Positions 46,501-53,392 of a stretch of 64,000 bases of DNA are shown here, piece by piece. Where the stretch lies: the NCBI RefSeq assembly GCF_004339525.1, contig NZ_SMGE01000001.1, positions 4,836,001 through 4,900,000 on the forward strand. The letters are read 5' to 3'. The notes under the pieces are model-generated. The model searched no databases, was not told the origin of the DNA, and saw only the letters and a program-made list of their open reading frames with translations. Numbering within the stretch: the stretch's first letter is position 1; every line of letters begins with the position of its first letter. Origin of the DNA: Flavobacterium sp. 90. Its GTDB lineage: Bacteria; Bacteroidota; Bacteroidia; Flavobacteriales; Flavobacteriaceae. The translations under genes and the position numbers were made by a program.

Positions 46501-49500
46501 AGCGGATGATAAATCGAAAACTTACGGTTCAGCAAATCCAACTTTAACGGCAAGTTATACCGGATTTGTCAATGGAGATACAGCAGCAAGTTTATATACA
46601 CCAGCAACGATTTCGACAATAGCTAATAATGCAAGTCCAGTTGGATCATATCCAATTGTAGCAAATGGAGCTTTAGATTCGAATTACACAATCACTTTCG
46701 TGAATGGAAATCTATCAGTAACCACAGCAACTCTAACCATTACAGCCGATGATCAAACGAAAACGTACGGATCTGCAAACCCTACTTTAACAGCAAGTTA
46801 TACCGGTTTTGTAAACGGAGATACAGCGACAAGTTTAGATACGCCGGCAACGATTTCGACAATAGCAGTGACAGGAAGTGCAGTCGGTTCATATCCAATT
46901 ATGGCAAGCGGAGCTTTAGATTCTAATTACACAATTACTTTTGTAAATGGAAATCTAGCCGTAACCACAGCAACTCTAACCATTACAGCCGATGATCAAA
47001 CGAAAACGTACGGATCTGCAAACCCAGTTTTAACAGCAAGTTATACCGGATTTGTAAACGGAGATACAGCAGCAAGTTTAGACACGCCAGCAACAATAAG
47101 TACAGTTGCAGTTACAGGAAGTCCAGTCGGTTCATATCCAATTGTTGCAAGCGGAGCCTTAGATTCGAATTACACGATTACTTTCGTTAATGGAAATCTA
47201 GCCGTAACAACTGCAACTTTAACCATTACAGCCGATGATAAATCGAAAACTTACGGATCTGCAAATCCAGCTTTAACAGCAAGTTATACCGGATTTGTAA
47301 ACGGAGATACAGCAGCAAGTTTAGACACGCCAGCAGCAATAAGTACAGTTGCAGTTACAGGAAGTCCGGTTGGATCATATCCAATTGTGGCAAGCGGAGC
47401 TTTAGATTCTAATTACACGATTACGTTCGTTAATGGAAATCTAGCCGTAACCACAGCAACTCTAACCATTACAGCCGATGATAAATCGAAAACTTACGGT
47501 TCAGCAAACCCAGCTTTAACAGCAAGTTATACCGGATTTGTAAACGGAGATACAGCAGCAAGTTTAGACACGCCAGCAGCAATAAGTACAATTGCAGTTA
47601 CAACAAGTCCAGTTGGTACATATCCAATTGTAGCCAGCGGAGCTTTAGATTCTAATTACACAATTACTTTTGTAAATGGAAATCTAGCGGTAACCACAGC
47701 AACTCTAACCATTACAGCCGATGATCAAACTAAAACTTACGGATCTGCAAATCCAGCTTTAACGGCAAGTTATACCGGATTTGTCAATGGCGATACCGCA
47801 ACAAGTTTAGATACACCAGCAACACTTTCGACAATAGCTAATAATGCAAGTCCAGTTGGATCGTATCCAATTGTAGCAAGCGGAGCTTTAGATTCTAATT
47901 ACACGATTACTTTTGTAAATGGAAATCTAGCCGTAACCACAGCAACTCTAACCATTACAGCCGATGATCAAACTAAAACTTACGGATCTGCAAATCCAAC
48001 TTTAACGGCAAGTTATACCGGATTTGCAAATGGAGATACCGCGGCAAGTTTAGACATACCAGCAACAATAAGTACAGTTGCAGTTACTGGAAGTCCAGTT
48101 GGTTCATATCCAATTGTGGCAAGCGGAGCTTTAGATTCGAATTACACGATTACTTTCGTGAATGGAAATCTATCAGTAACGACAGCAACTCTAACCATTA
48201 CAGCCGATGATAAATCGAAAACTTACGGATCTGCAAATCCAACTTTAACCTCAAGTTATGCAGGTTTTGTAAATGGAGATACAGCAGCAAGTTTAGATAC
48301 GCCGGCAACACTTTCGACAGTAGCAATAATAGGAAGTCCGGTTGGATCATATCCAATTGTAGCAAGCGGAGCCTTAGATTCTAATTACACGATTACTTTT
48401 GTAAATGGAAATCTAGCCGTAACCACAGCAACTCTAACCATTACAGCCGATGATAAATCGAAAACTTACGGATATGCAAACCCTACATTAACAGCAAGTT
48501 ATACCGGATTTGTAAACGGAGATACCGCGGCAAGTTTAGATACGCCAGTAACAATAAATACAGTTGCAGTTACAGGAAGTCCTGTCGGATCATATCCAAT
48601 TGTAGCAAGCGGAGCTTTAGATTCGAATTACACGATTACTTTCGTGAATGGAAATCTAGCCGTAACCACAGCAACTCTAACCATTACAGCGGATGATAAA
48701 ACGAAAACTTACGGTTCAGTAAATCCAACTTTAACGGCAAGTTATACCGGATTTGTAAATGGAGATACAGCAGCAAGTTTAGATACGCCGGCAACGATAA
48801 GTACAATTGCAGTTACAACAAGTCCAGTTGGTACATATCCAATTGTAGCAAGCGGAGCCTTAGATTCTAATTACACAATTACTTTTGTGAATGGAAATCT
48901 AGCGGTAACCACAGCAACTCTAACCATTACAGCCGATGATCAAACGAAAACGTACGGATCTGCAAACCCAGTTTTAACAGCAAGTTATACAGGTTTTGTA
49001 AACGGAGATACCGCGGCAAGTTTAGATACGCCGGCAACACTTTCGACAATAGCTAATAATGCAAGTCCAGTTGGATCGTATCCAATTGTAGCAAGCGGAG
49101 CTTTAGATTCTAATTACACGATTACTTTTGTAAATGGAAATCTAGCCGTAACCACAGCAACTCTAACCATTACAGCCGATGATCAAACTAAAACTTACGG
49201 ATCAGCAAATCCAACGTTAACGGCAAGTTATAACGGATTTGTAAACGGAGATACAGCGGCAAGTTTAGATACGCCTGCAGCACTTTCGACAGTAGCAATT
49301 ATGGGAAGTCCGGTTGGATCATATCCAATTGTAGCAAGTGGAGCTTTAGATTCTAATTATACAATCACTTTCGTGAATGGAAATCTATCAGTAACGACAG
49401 CAACTCTAACCATTACAGCCGATGATAAAACGAAAACTTACGGTTCAGTAAATCCAACTTTAACCGCAAGTTATTCAGGATTTGTAAATGGAGATACAGC

Positions 49501-50515
49501 AGCAAGTTTAGATACGCCGGCAACGATAAGTACAATTGCAGTTACAACAAGTCCAGTTGGTACATATCCAATTGTAGCGAGTGGAGCATTAGACTTAAAT
49601 TATGTAATTAATTATGTTCCGGGTGTTTTAACGGTAACATCTTCTGCCAGCAATGTAAATTTGGCAAGTTTAACTATTAATAGTGGTTTACTTAACCCGG
49701 CTTTCTCTCCAAATACATTGTTATATAATGTAAATGTTGGTAATGATATTGATACAGAAACAATAACAGTGTCTTCTGAAGATCCTTTAGCAACAATAAA
49801 GATAAATGGAATTACCATTGTCAATGGGGGATCGTTAACACCGATTTCATTAATAACAGGAATCAATAAAATGGTTGTGACGGTTACTTCACCAGACGGA
49901 TTAGTTACTAAGACTTACATATTAAACATTATAAAAGAAGCTTCAGATATTGCAACATTATCCAATCTGACTATAAGTAATGGAGTCTTAGAACCAGTTT
50001 TCAAATCGGATGTAACAAGTTATGATGCAGCAGTTAAGTATGATGTTAAATCGATTACTGTGACACCAATAGTTACTGATCTTAATTCTCATATTACAGT
50101 AAATGGAGTAGCCGTCGCTAATGCTACAGCAAGTACACCAATAATTCTAAATGCAGGAGAAAATATTATCACAACAGTAGTTACAGCAGAAGACGGAATA
50201 ACAACAGAAACGTATACAATCACAATATACAAAGCTGTCGGACCGGACAAAGTAGTAGCAAACAATATTTTATCACCAAATGGAGATGGAAAAAATGACT
50301 TCTGGGAAATTAAGGACATCCTGTTATATCCTAATAATACCGTTACGGTATACGACAGAGCAGGACGAATAGTATATTCTAAAAAATCATATGCCAATGA
50401 ATGGGGAGGAATATTTGACGGATCTCCACTTAACAATGATACTTATTATTATCTAATTGATCTGGGCGATGCTTTACCAAAAATCAAGGGGTTCATCACC
50501 ATTATAAGAGATTAA
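37523..50515 (+). CDS. Giant T9SS type B surface protein with 32 MBG repeats
   Basis: A 4330-residue secreted protein. Order: signal peptide (1-~30), LamG-like domain (~32-260), a DUF8202-like part (~262-430), IPT/TIG domain (~448-530), FG-GAP/VCBS repeats (~555-905, each with DLDGDGKADLAV-type Ca-binding loops), an Fn3-like segment (~910-1030), cadherin-like beta-sandwich and Ig-like domain (~1033-1239), 14 MBG repeats (1240-2373), a second cadherin-like plus Ig-like pair (~2374-2581), 18 MBG repeats (2582-4039), two more cadherin-like domains, and a C-terminal gliding-motility-type sorting domain (ILSPNGDGKNDFWEI, then TVYDRAGRIVY and GFITIIRD). The C-terminal signal means type IX export with SprF-type assistance. 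It is likely an adhesin or motility filament, like SprB in general layout (inference). Confidence 0.9.
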   Translation: MIYTSTHRFTRISFFLFWITLIVSPFSLVAQNPGGVTGDVLWYKANSGVSLVGGTVAIWNDSSASANNATQLTAVNQPAYNANSINFNEAVTFSGANYLTTPTNGLPSGTSARTVFVVATSANTQPGNSWVYGYGTASLGAAFNVGKVIGSTTLHVSGDTDESESTAGFWTANLPKLGRVTYSTPTVSFFDAGIPIGTGVQTGWNTVLAANSGRIGSYVNSTSDQWRGNIAEIIMYPGAITGNAAVSVESYLAIKYGIHKPGNYLNSAGTVVWDATANVLFDNDVFGIGQDDTSGLLQTQSNSVNTGSGDGTGQSGKGNITISNPSSLNNNGFLMIGRDVNLLAEIDELIGGNLVKRVQRTWKVQSAGNPGTVTLSYDISGLSYTATGANGYTLLVDTSGTGNFDGAAVVRYTATSLLGNKVSFDNVDLPTGSVFTFQTSEPPLLAGSSPTISSFTPQTGPVGTTVIITGANFGATIAENIVFFGGVQATVTAASTTSLTVTVPVSASYQPITVLNGTTLLIGNSSVPFLTTFSPNKGNITIDDLSPIVNIASTPGATYRVAIGDLDGDGKADLAVTSDSVVTIYRNISVSGTITSSSFAAGVSYTAGGSARGVVFGDLDADGKLDMVVSNFNGNTISYYRNTSTLGNISFSARTNLSSGANPIGLVVTDIDGDGKVDIAVTAYGGTTVSVYRNLTSTVGNISFSGLTSFSVGAAPYAMVCGDLDGDGKADLAVANNSGNSISILRNTSAIGSISFANQVVFPANLGPYSIAIGDVTKDGKNDLAVGYNGTGSNSISVFRNTSSGVGNISFDTKVDFVIGTNPRSEAIGDLDGDGNPDLVVSTGGSVLSVFHNTAVTSGPISFGPRVDFAANINTGSVAIGDLDGDGKYDVVTANSNASNIGIFRNNPLFAPTIQATNVTFTATTATATTATWTNGNGSSRAVFMYAGTSGSPVPVDFTPYTANAIFSTGAQIGTTGWFCVYYGTGTTVNITGLTPATDYRVMVVERNGSATDELYLSTVSTGNPVNITTLNNVATLSNLSISEGTLTPVFAAATTIYTAVVPNATTDLTVTPTTTDSNATVTVNGVVVTSGSPSGAIALTVGVNVITTIVTAQDGTTLGTYTTSVTRTAPSTIVTTGTLTALTSTYGSVSTAGVFNVSGTDMLDGILVTAPTGFEVSSDNVTFGNTTTIGALGVIVSTPVYIRLKGNIAAGDYSGDIVLTSNTATTVNVATILSTVNKAVLTVTADNQTKVYGAVNPALTVTYSGFANGDTVASLITAPTIVTTAVTGSPVGSYPITASGAVSSNYTFSYVAGSLNVTPVVLTVTADNQTKVYGDVNPALTVTYSGFANGDTVASLTTAPTITTTADTSSSVGSYPITASGAVSSNYTFSYVAGSLNVTPVVLTVTADNQTKVYGEVNPALTVTYSGFANGDTVASLTTAPTITTTADTSSSVGSYPITASGAVSSNYTFSYVAGSLTVTAATLTVTADNQTKVYGDVNPTLTVTYSGFANGDTVASLTTAPTIVTTAVTGSPVGSYPITASGAVSSNYTFSYVAGSLNVTPVVLTVTADNQTKVYGEVNPALTVTYSGFANGDTVASLTTAPTITTTADTSSSVGSYPITASGAVSSNYTFSYVAGSLNVTPVVLTVTADNQTKVYGAVNPALTVSYSGFANGDTVASLTTAPSITTTADTSSSVGSYPITASGAVSSNYTFSYVAGSLNVTPVVLTVTADNQTKVYGDVNPTLTVTYSGFANGDTVASLTTAPTIITTADTSSSVGSYPITASGAVSSNYTFSYVAGSLNVTPVVLTVTADNQTKVYGDVNPTLTVTYSGFANGDTVASLTTAPTIITTADATSSVGSYPITASGAVSSNYTFSYVAGSLSVTPVVLTVTADNQTKVYGDVNPTLTVTYSGFANGDTVTSLTTAPTIVTTAVTGSPVGSYPITASGAVSSNYTFAYVAGSLTVTAATLTVTADNQTKVYGAVNPVLTVTYSGFANGDTVASLTTAPSITTTADTSSSVGSYPITASGAVSSNYTFSYVAGSLNVTPVVLTVTADNQTKVYGEVNPALTVTYSGFANGDTVASLTTAPTITTTAVTGSPVGSYPITASGAVSSNYTFSYVAGSLSVTPVVLTVTADNQTKVYGDVNPTLTVTYSGFANGDTVASLTTAPTITTTAVTGSPVGSYPITASGAVSSNYTFNYVAGSLTVTAAILTVTADNQTKVYGDVNPTLMVTYSGFANGDTVASLTTAPGITTTADATSPVGSYPITASGAVDTNYTFSYVAGSLTVTKAILTITADNKTKDFGDVNPTLTATYSGFANGETETSLTTLATITTTAITASPVGNYPITASGAVAVNYSFNYVPGILEVLPLTNALLTNLSISQGTLTPVFAVTTKNYTATVANAITSITVTPVTQDADATVTVNGVTVISGNASGALALAVGTNTITTIVTAQDGITTETYTVVVTRTAPPTIVTTGTLSALTTTYGTASTSGTFNVSGSDMLAGILVTAPSGFEVSTDNSTFTNTVTVGALGIIASTPVYIRLKGNIAAGSYSGDIVLTSNSALTVNVATISSTVSPATLTVTADNKTKVYGDANPTLTVSYAGFVNGDTVTSLTTAPSVSTTALVVSGVGSYPITATGAVNPNYAFTYVNGNLSINTANLTVTADDQTKTYGSANPTFTVAYSGFVNGDTEAVLLIPATVTTTADTSSPVGVYPLTVSGATAVNYTMSYTTGATLTITTAALTITADDQTKTYGSANPTLTASYTGFVNGDTAASLDTPATISTVAVTGSPVGSYPIVASGALDSNYTITFVNGNLAVTTATLTITADDKSKTYGSANPALTASYTGFVNGDTAASLDTSVTINTVAVTGSPVGSYPIVASGALDSNYTITFVNGNLAVTTATLTITADDKSKTYGSANPALTASYTGFVNGDTAASLDTPATISTVAITGSPVGSYPIVASGALDSNYTITFVNGNLAVTTAALTITADDKSKTYGSANPTLTASYTGFVNGDTAASLYTPATISTIANNASPVGSYPIVANGALDSNYTITFVNGNLSVTTATLTITADDQTKTYGSANPTLTASYTGFVNGDTATSLDTPATISTIAVTGSAVGSYPIMASGALDSNYTITFVNGNLAVTTATLTITADDQTKTYGSANPVLTASYTGFVNGDTAASLDTPATISTVAVTGSPVGSYPIVASGALDSNYTITFVNGNLAVTTATLTITADDKSKTYGSANPALTASYTGFVNGDTAASLDTPAAISTVAVTGSPVGSYPIVASGALDSNYTITFVNGNLAVTTATLTITADDKSKTYGSANPALTASYTGFVNGDTAASLDTPAAISTIAVTTSPVGTYPIVASGALDSNYTITFVNGNLAVTTATLTITADDQTKTYGSANPALTASYTGFVNGDTATSLDTPATLSTIANNASPVGSYPIVASGALDSNYTITFVNGNLAVTTATLTITADDQTKTYGSANPTLTASYTGFANGDTAASLDIPATISTVAVTGSPVGSYPIVASGALDSNYTITFVNGNLSVTTATLTITADDKSKTYGSANPTLTSSYAGFVNGDTAASLDTPATLSTVAIIGSPVGSYPIVASGALDSNYTITFVNGNLAVTTATLTITADDKSKTYGYANPTLTASYTGFVNGDTAASLDTPVTINTVAVTGSPVGSYPIVASGALDSNYTITFVNGNLAVTTATLTITADDKTKTYGSVNPTLTASYTGFVNGDTAASLDTPATISTIAVTTSPVGTYPIVASGALDSNYTITFVNGNLAVTTATLTITADDQTKTYGSANPVLTASYTGFVNGDTAASLDTPATLSTIANNASPVGSYPIVASGALDSNYTITFVNGNLAVTTATLTITADDQTKTYGSANPTLTASYNGFVNGDTAASLDTPAALSTVAIMGSPVGSYPIVASGALDSNYTITFVNGNLSVTTATLTITADDKTKTYGSVNPTLTASYSGFVNGDTAASLDTPATISTIAVTTSPVGTYPIVASGALDLNYVINYVPGVLTVTSSASNVNLASLTINSGLLNPAFSPNTLLYNVNVGNDIDTETITVSSEDPLATIKINGITIVNGGSLTPISLITGINKMVVTVTSPDGLVTKTYILNIIKEASDIATLSNLTISNGVLEPVFKSDVTSYDAAVKYDVKSITVTPIVTDLNSHITVNGVAVANATASTPIILNAGENIITTVVTAEDGITTETYTITIYKAVGPDKVVANNILSPNGDGKNDFWEIKDILLYPNNTVTVYDRAGRIVYSKKSYANEWGGIFDGSPLNNDTYYYLIDLGDALPKIKGFITIIRD
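39197..40231 (+). repeat. FG-GAP/VCBS repeat region within the giant gene
   Basis: Six to seven repeats of about 50 residues with a central DxDGDGxxD loop (for example IGDLDGDGKADLAVTSDS, DLDADGKLDMVV, DIDGDGKVDIAV, DVTKDGKNDLAV). They would form a calcium-binding beta-propeller near the N-terminus of the surface protein. Confidence 0.85.
41240..44641 (+). repeat. MBG repeat block 1: 14 units of 243 bp
   Basis: Fourteen in-frame units of exactly 81 codons. Thirteen open with a form of LTVTADNQTKVYG; the last, degenerate unit opens LTITADNKTKDFG and closes the block. Units differ mainly at the NPA/NPT position, in the ADTSSS versus AVTGSP loop and at the end (LNVTPVV versus LTVTAAT). They are close to identical at DNA level, showing recent duplication or conversion. 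Confidence 0.92.
45266..49639 (+). repeat. MBG repeat block 2: 18 units of 243 bp
   Basis: Eighteen 81-codon units. Two are divergent at the start; sixteen open with LTITADDQTKTYG, LTITADDKSKTYG or LTITADDKTKTYG. Variant markers recur every fifth unit: the STIANNAS loop in units 6, 11 and 16 gives offsets of exactly 1215 bp (46621 to 47836; 47822 to 49037). The block therefore has a five-unit higher-order repeat. The reading frame stays open throughout. Confidence 0.92.
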
Positions 50516-50569
50516 TTATTATAGTAAAAAGACCAAATAATATAATTATTACATCACAACCATATCGAT

Positions 50570-51493
50570 ATGAGTACAAGTAAAAGAGTAATTATGAGAG
50601 TATCTATCATCAGACAAATTCTGTTTTTGGGTATAGTTTTATTGGTAACAAATACGGCTAGTGCCCAATTGAACAGATTCGAAGCCATGTATTATCAAAA
50701 CCAATATTTGGGCAATCCTGCGATGGCTGGGCTAAATAAGGGTTTAAATGTAAACATTGGATATCAGGGACAGTGGGATGATGTACCGGGAAAACCTGTT
50801 TTAATGTATGCTACAGCCGAATATAATCCGGATAACAGACTTGCTTATGGACTTAATTTTAGCAGTGACAAAGCAGGTTTAATAACCAATACTAGAATTC
50901 TGGGAACTTTTGCTTATCATTTACCTCTTGACGAAGACGATCGCAAATTAAATTTCGGATTATCTTTTGGAGCTCGTTTTCTTTCCCTTGATAATAGTGC
51001 AATCACTGGAAACATTGATGATCCTTCTATTCAGAATTTTAATCAAGGGGGCGCTTTAGACGGTGATTTTGGAATTTCATATACGACTAAATTATTAACC
51101 ATTCAGGCAGCAGTTCCCAATTTAAACAATGTGTTTTTTGAGAACGACAATGGCGAAAGAAGGTATGTAGATAATCAGACATTCTATTCAGCGATAAGTT
51201 ATAAAATATTTTTATCCAGCCGAATAAATGATTTTAATATTGAGCCACTTTTGGCTTACAGAGGTATTAGAGGATTTAAGGATATAGTAGATATAGGAGG
51301 GAGATTCAACATGCCGGAATACAATATAAACATATCCGCAATGTATCACACTAATGAAGCTATTTCGGGAGCTTTTGGGCTTCAATTAAATAAACTTGGA
51401 ATCTTTCTCGCGTATTCGAGTTATATCGGCAACAATGGAGCTTTCGCCAATGATACTTTTGAATTAGGATTGCGTTATAACTTTCTAGATTAG
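50570..51493 (+). CDS. PorP/SprF-family type IX secretion protein
   Basis: A 307-residue outer-membrane barrel of the PorP/SprF family. A signal peptide is clear from Met9 (MRVSIIRQILFLGIVLLV, ending ASAQ), so the real start may be 50594. The family signature is QFEAMYYQNQYLGNPAMAG-like (here RFEAMYYQNQYLGNPAMAG), with barrel strands such as YGLNFSSDKAGLI and a final LGLRYNFLD. Relatives dock T9SS type B substrates; SprF is needed for SprB. The gene starts 54 bp after the giant type B substrate and is most likely its dedicated partner. A hairpin terminator follows. Confidence 0.9.
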   Translation: MSTSKRVIMRVSIIRQILFLGIVLLVTNTASAQLNRFEAMYYQNQYLGNPAMAGLNKGLNVNIGYQGQWDDVPGKPVLMYATAEYNPDNRLAYGLNFSSDKAGLITNTRILGTFAYHLPLDEDDRKLNFGLSFGARFLSLDNSAITGNIDDPSIQNFNQGGALDGDFGISYTTKLLTIQAAVPNLNNVFFENDNGERRYVDNQTFYSAISYKIFLSSRINDFNIEPLLAYRGIRGFKDIVDIGGRFNMPEYNINISAMYHTNEAISGAFGLQLNKLGIFLAYSSYIGNNGAFANDTFELGLRYNFLD

Positions 51494-51527
51494 ACTTTTT
51501 TCGCAAACTTTAAGAACTTAATATTTT

Positions 51528-51582
51528 AAACAGGAAAAGTAAAATTTCATCATTATTGGTGAAGTTTTACTTTTCCTGTTTA
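51528..51582. terminator. Hairpin terminator after PorP/SprF gene
   Basis: AAACAGGAAAAGTAAAATTT at the left pairs with AGTTTTACTTTTCCTGTTT at the right, a ~22-bp stem with one G-U pair and a short loop, 35 bp after the stop codon. Confidence 0.85.
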
Positions 51583-52404
51583 AGGATTAAATGGCTAATG
51601 ATTTTTTCTTACAATTATTTTTGAATGAAAAAAATATAGTGTTTCATACCAAAAGAATTTTAACTAGCTTCTAAAAATTAAAATCTCTTTTTTTTTGAAT
51701 TAAATAAAGTTTCAAAAAAGTTTCAAAAAAGTTTTTTTAGTCTAAAATCATTTTGAAGTTTTCGGGATTTATTGGCAGCATATTTTACTTAATCAAAATG
51801 AAAACAGTTTCAAATTAGCTTTAATGCTTTTATTTTAGGAGCAAATTATTTTTATCGCAATTGTTGAATTGAAAATTTCTCCTTCTGAGAAGGGTATTTA
51901 TAAAAAATAGTTGAGGTTAAATGATTTATTGTGTAAATGTTTTTATGTAATGTGTTTAAAATTAAAATGTTAAGTAATTTTTGTCCATATTTTTACTTCT
52001 TCAAATGCAAATCCTTCTAAGTTTATTTTGATGATAAATTAGCGTTCAGTTTTCTTTCTCTAAATACATTTTTGTAATAAAAAACTTAAAATTTTATAAC
52101 TTATTGTTGATAACTGTTTTCTAAAAGAGAGCATTTTATACTGCTTTTCATGTTCATAACTTTATTTAGAAACTTTATAAATAGCTATCAGTTTGGCATT
52201 TAGGAAGTATTGTGCATGTTGATAAAAAGTAATTTTTCTGCCCTTTTTCAGAGACAATAAACTGTTGATAATTGCCTTTTTTTTTAACATCAAAAGAAGG
52301 TCGAAAGAAGAACAGTGGCTTAATTTTGTAAGTATAAAAACAAAGTAGCTCTCCCCAAATGGCTGTTTTTTTCTTTTTTAAGTCACCATTTAATACTTAT
52401 ATAT
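51583..52404. promoter_or_regulatory. Long AT-rich leader upstream of nrdBA
   Basis: About 820 bp with no convincing gene. It contains three exact copies of TGTTGATAA at 52105-52113, 52217-52225 and 52263-52271, each one mismatch from a DnaA-box consensus (TGTGnATAA), and a TAATTTTG element at 52321-52328. The rest is A/T runs. Confidence 0.5.
52321..52328 (+). promoter_or_regulatory. Candidate nrdB -7 promoter element
   Basis: TAATTTTG matches TAnnTTTG and lies 77 bp upstream of the nrdB ATG. The last TGTTGATAA copy is about 50 bp further upstream, where it could influence this promoter. Confidence 0.45.
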
Positions 52405-53379
52405 ATGTCAATTTTCGATAGAAGAATCAACTATAAACCTTTTGAATATCCAGAGGTACTACAATTTACAGAAGCAATAAATAAAGCATATTGGGTTCAT
52501 ACCGAAGTCGATTTTACTGCAGATACACAAGATTTTCATTCGCATTTGAATGAAGCCGAAAAAACGGCAATCAAAAACAGTTTGCTGGCAATTGCACAAA
52601 TTGAAGTTGCCGTAAAAAGTTTTTGGGGTAATATATACGAGCATTTTCCAAAACCGGAATTTAACGGATTAGGAAGCACATTTGCAGAGTGCGAATTCAG
52701 ACATTCTGAGGCGTATTCCCGTCTTTTAGAAGTCTTGGGATATAATGACGAATTCGAGAAATTGATGGAGATTGCAGTGATTCGCAAACGTGTAGATTAT
52801 CTTTCGGATGTACTTAAAGATACCAAATCACAAGACAATAAAAAGTATGTAGTATCATTGATTTTGTTTAGTATTCTAATCGAAAATGTATCACTTTTCA
52901 GCCAGTTTGCGATCTTATTATCTTTTACAAGATTTAAAGGATATATGAAAAATGTGAGTAATATCATTGCCTGGACATCTATCGACGAACAAATTCATGC
53001 CAATGGAGGTATTTTTATTGTAAATAAAATACGCGAAGAATTTCCAAATTATTTTGATGAGGAAACCTTGACATTAATTAGAGAAACAGTTAAGAATTCG
53101 ATAGCTGTAGAAGCAGATATATTAGATTGGATTTTTGAAGATGGTGAAATCGAAACAATCAAAAAAGCTGATCTCGTAAATTTTATGAAGTTTAGAGTAG
53201 ACGAAAGCCTTTCACAAATAAATATTCCAACGATATTTAATGTTCCGGCCGAAGATTATAAGCCAATGGCGTGGTTTGAAGAAGAAGTTTTTGCGAATAG
53301 TTTAGATGATTTCTTTGCAAAAAGACCGGTAGAATATACCAAACATGATAAAAGTATTACAGCAAACGACCTTTTTTAA
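52405..53379 (+). CDS. nrdB: Class I ribonucleotide reductase, beta subunit
   Basis: A 324-residue R2 subunit that carries the di-metal centre and radical used for deoxynucleotide synthesis. Metal ligands are visible at E67 (AQIEVAVKSFW), E97 and H100 (CEFRHSEAYSR), E160 (IENVSLF), and E195/H198 (IDEQIHANGG). The radical Tyr is present at Y104, four residues after H100, as in class Ia enzymes. The first ligand is Glu where E. coli has Asp. No ATP-cone is fused. nrdA follows after 13 bp, so the two are co-transcribed in nrdB-nrdA order. Confidence 0.94.
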   Translation: MSIFDRRINYKPFEYPEVLQFTEAINKAYWVHTEVDFTADTQDFHSHLNEAEKTAIKNSLLAIAQIEVAVKSFWGNIYEHFPKPEFNGLGSTFAECEFRHSEAYSRLLEVLGYNDEFEKLMEIAVIRKRVDYLSDVLKDTKSQDNKKYVVSLILFSILIENVSLFSQFAILLSFTRFKGYMKNVSNIIAWTSIDEQIHANGGIFIVNKIREEFPNYFDEETLTLIRETVKNSIAVEADILDWIFEDGEIETIKKADLVNFMKFRVDESLSQINIPTIFNVPAEDYKPMAWFEEEVFANSLDDFFAKRPVEYTKHDKSITANDLF

Positions 53380-53392
53380 TTAGCCAAATAAT

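Noticed and set aside
37523..50515. Giant gene as assembly artefact from repeats
   Set aside because: The frame stays open over 13 kb, both ends carry coherent signals, and unit variants are distinct, so it is a real gene, although unit number may be mis-assembled.
51591..51674. 27-codon frame after the PorP/SprF gene
   Set aside because: Hydrophobic-poor, random composition, no start signal and no conserved feature.
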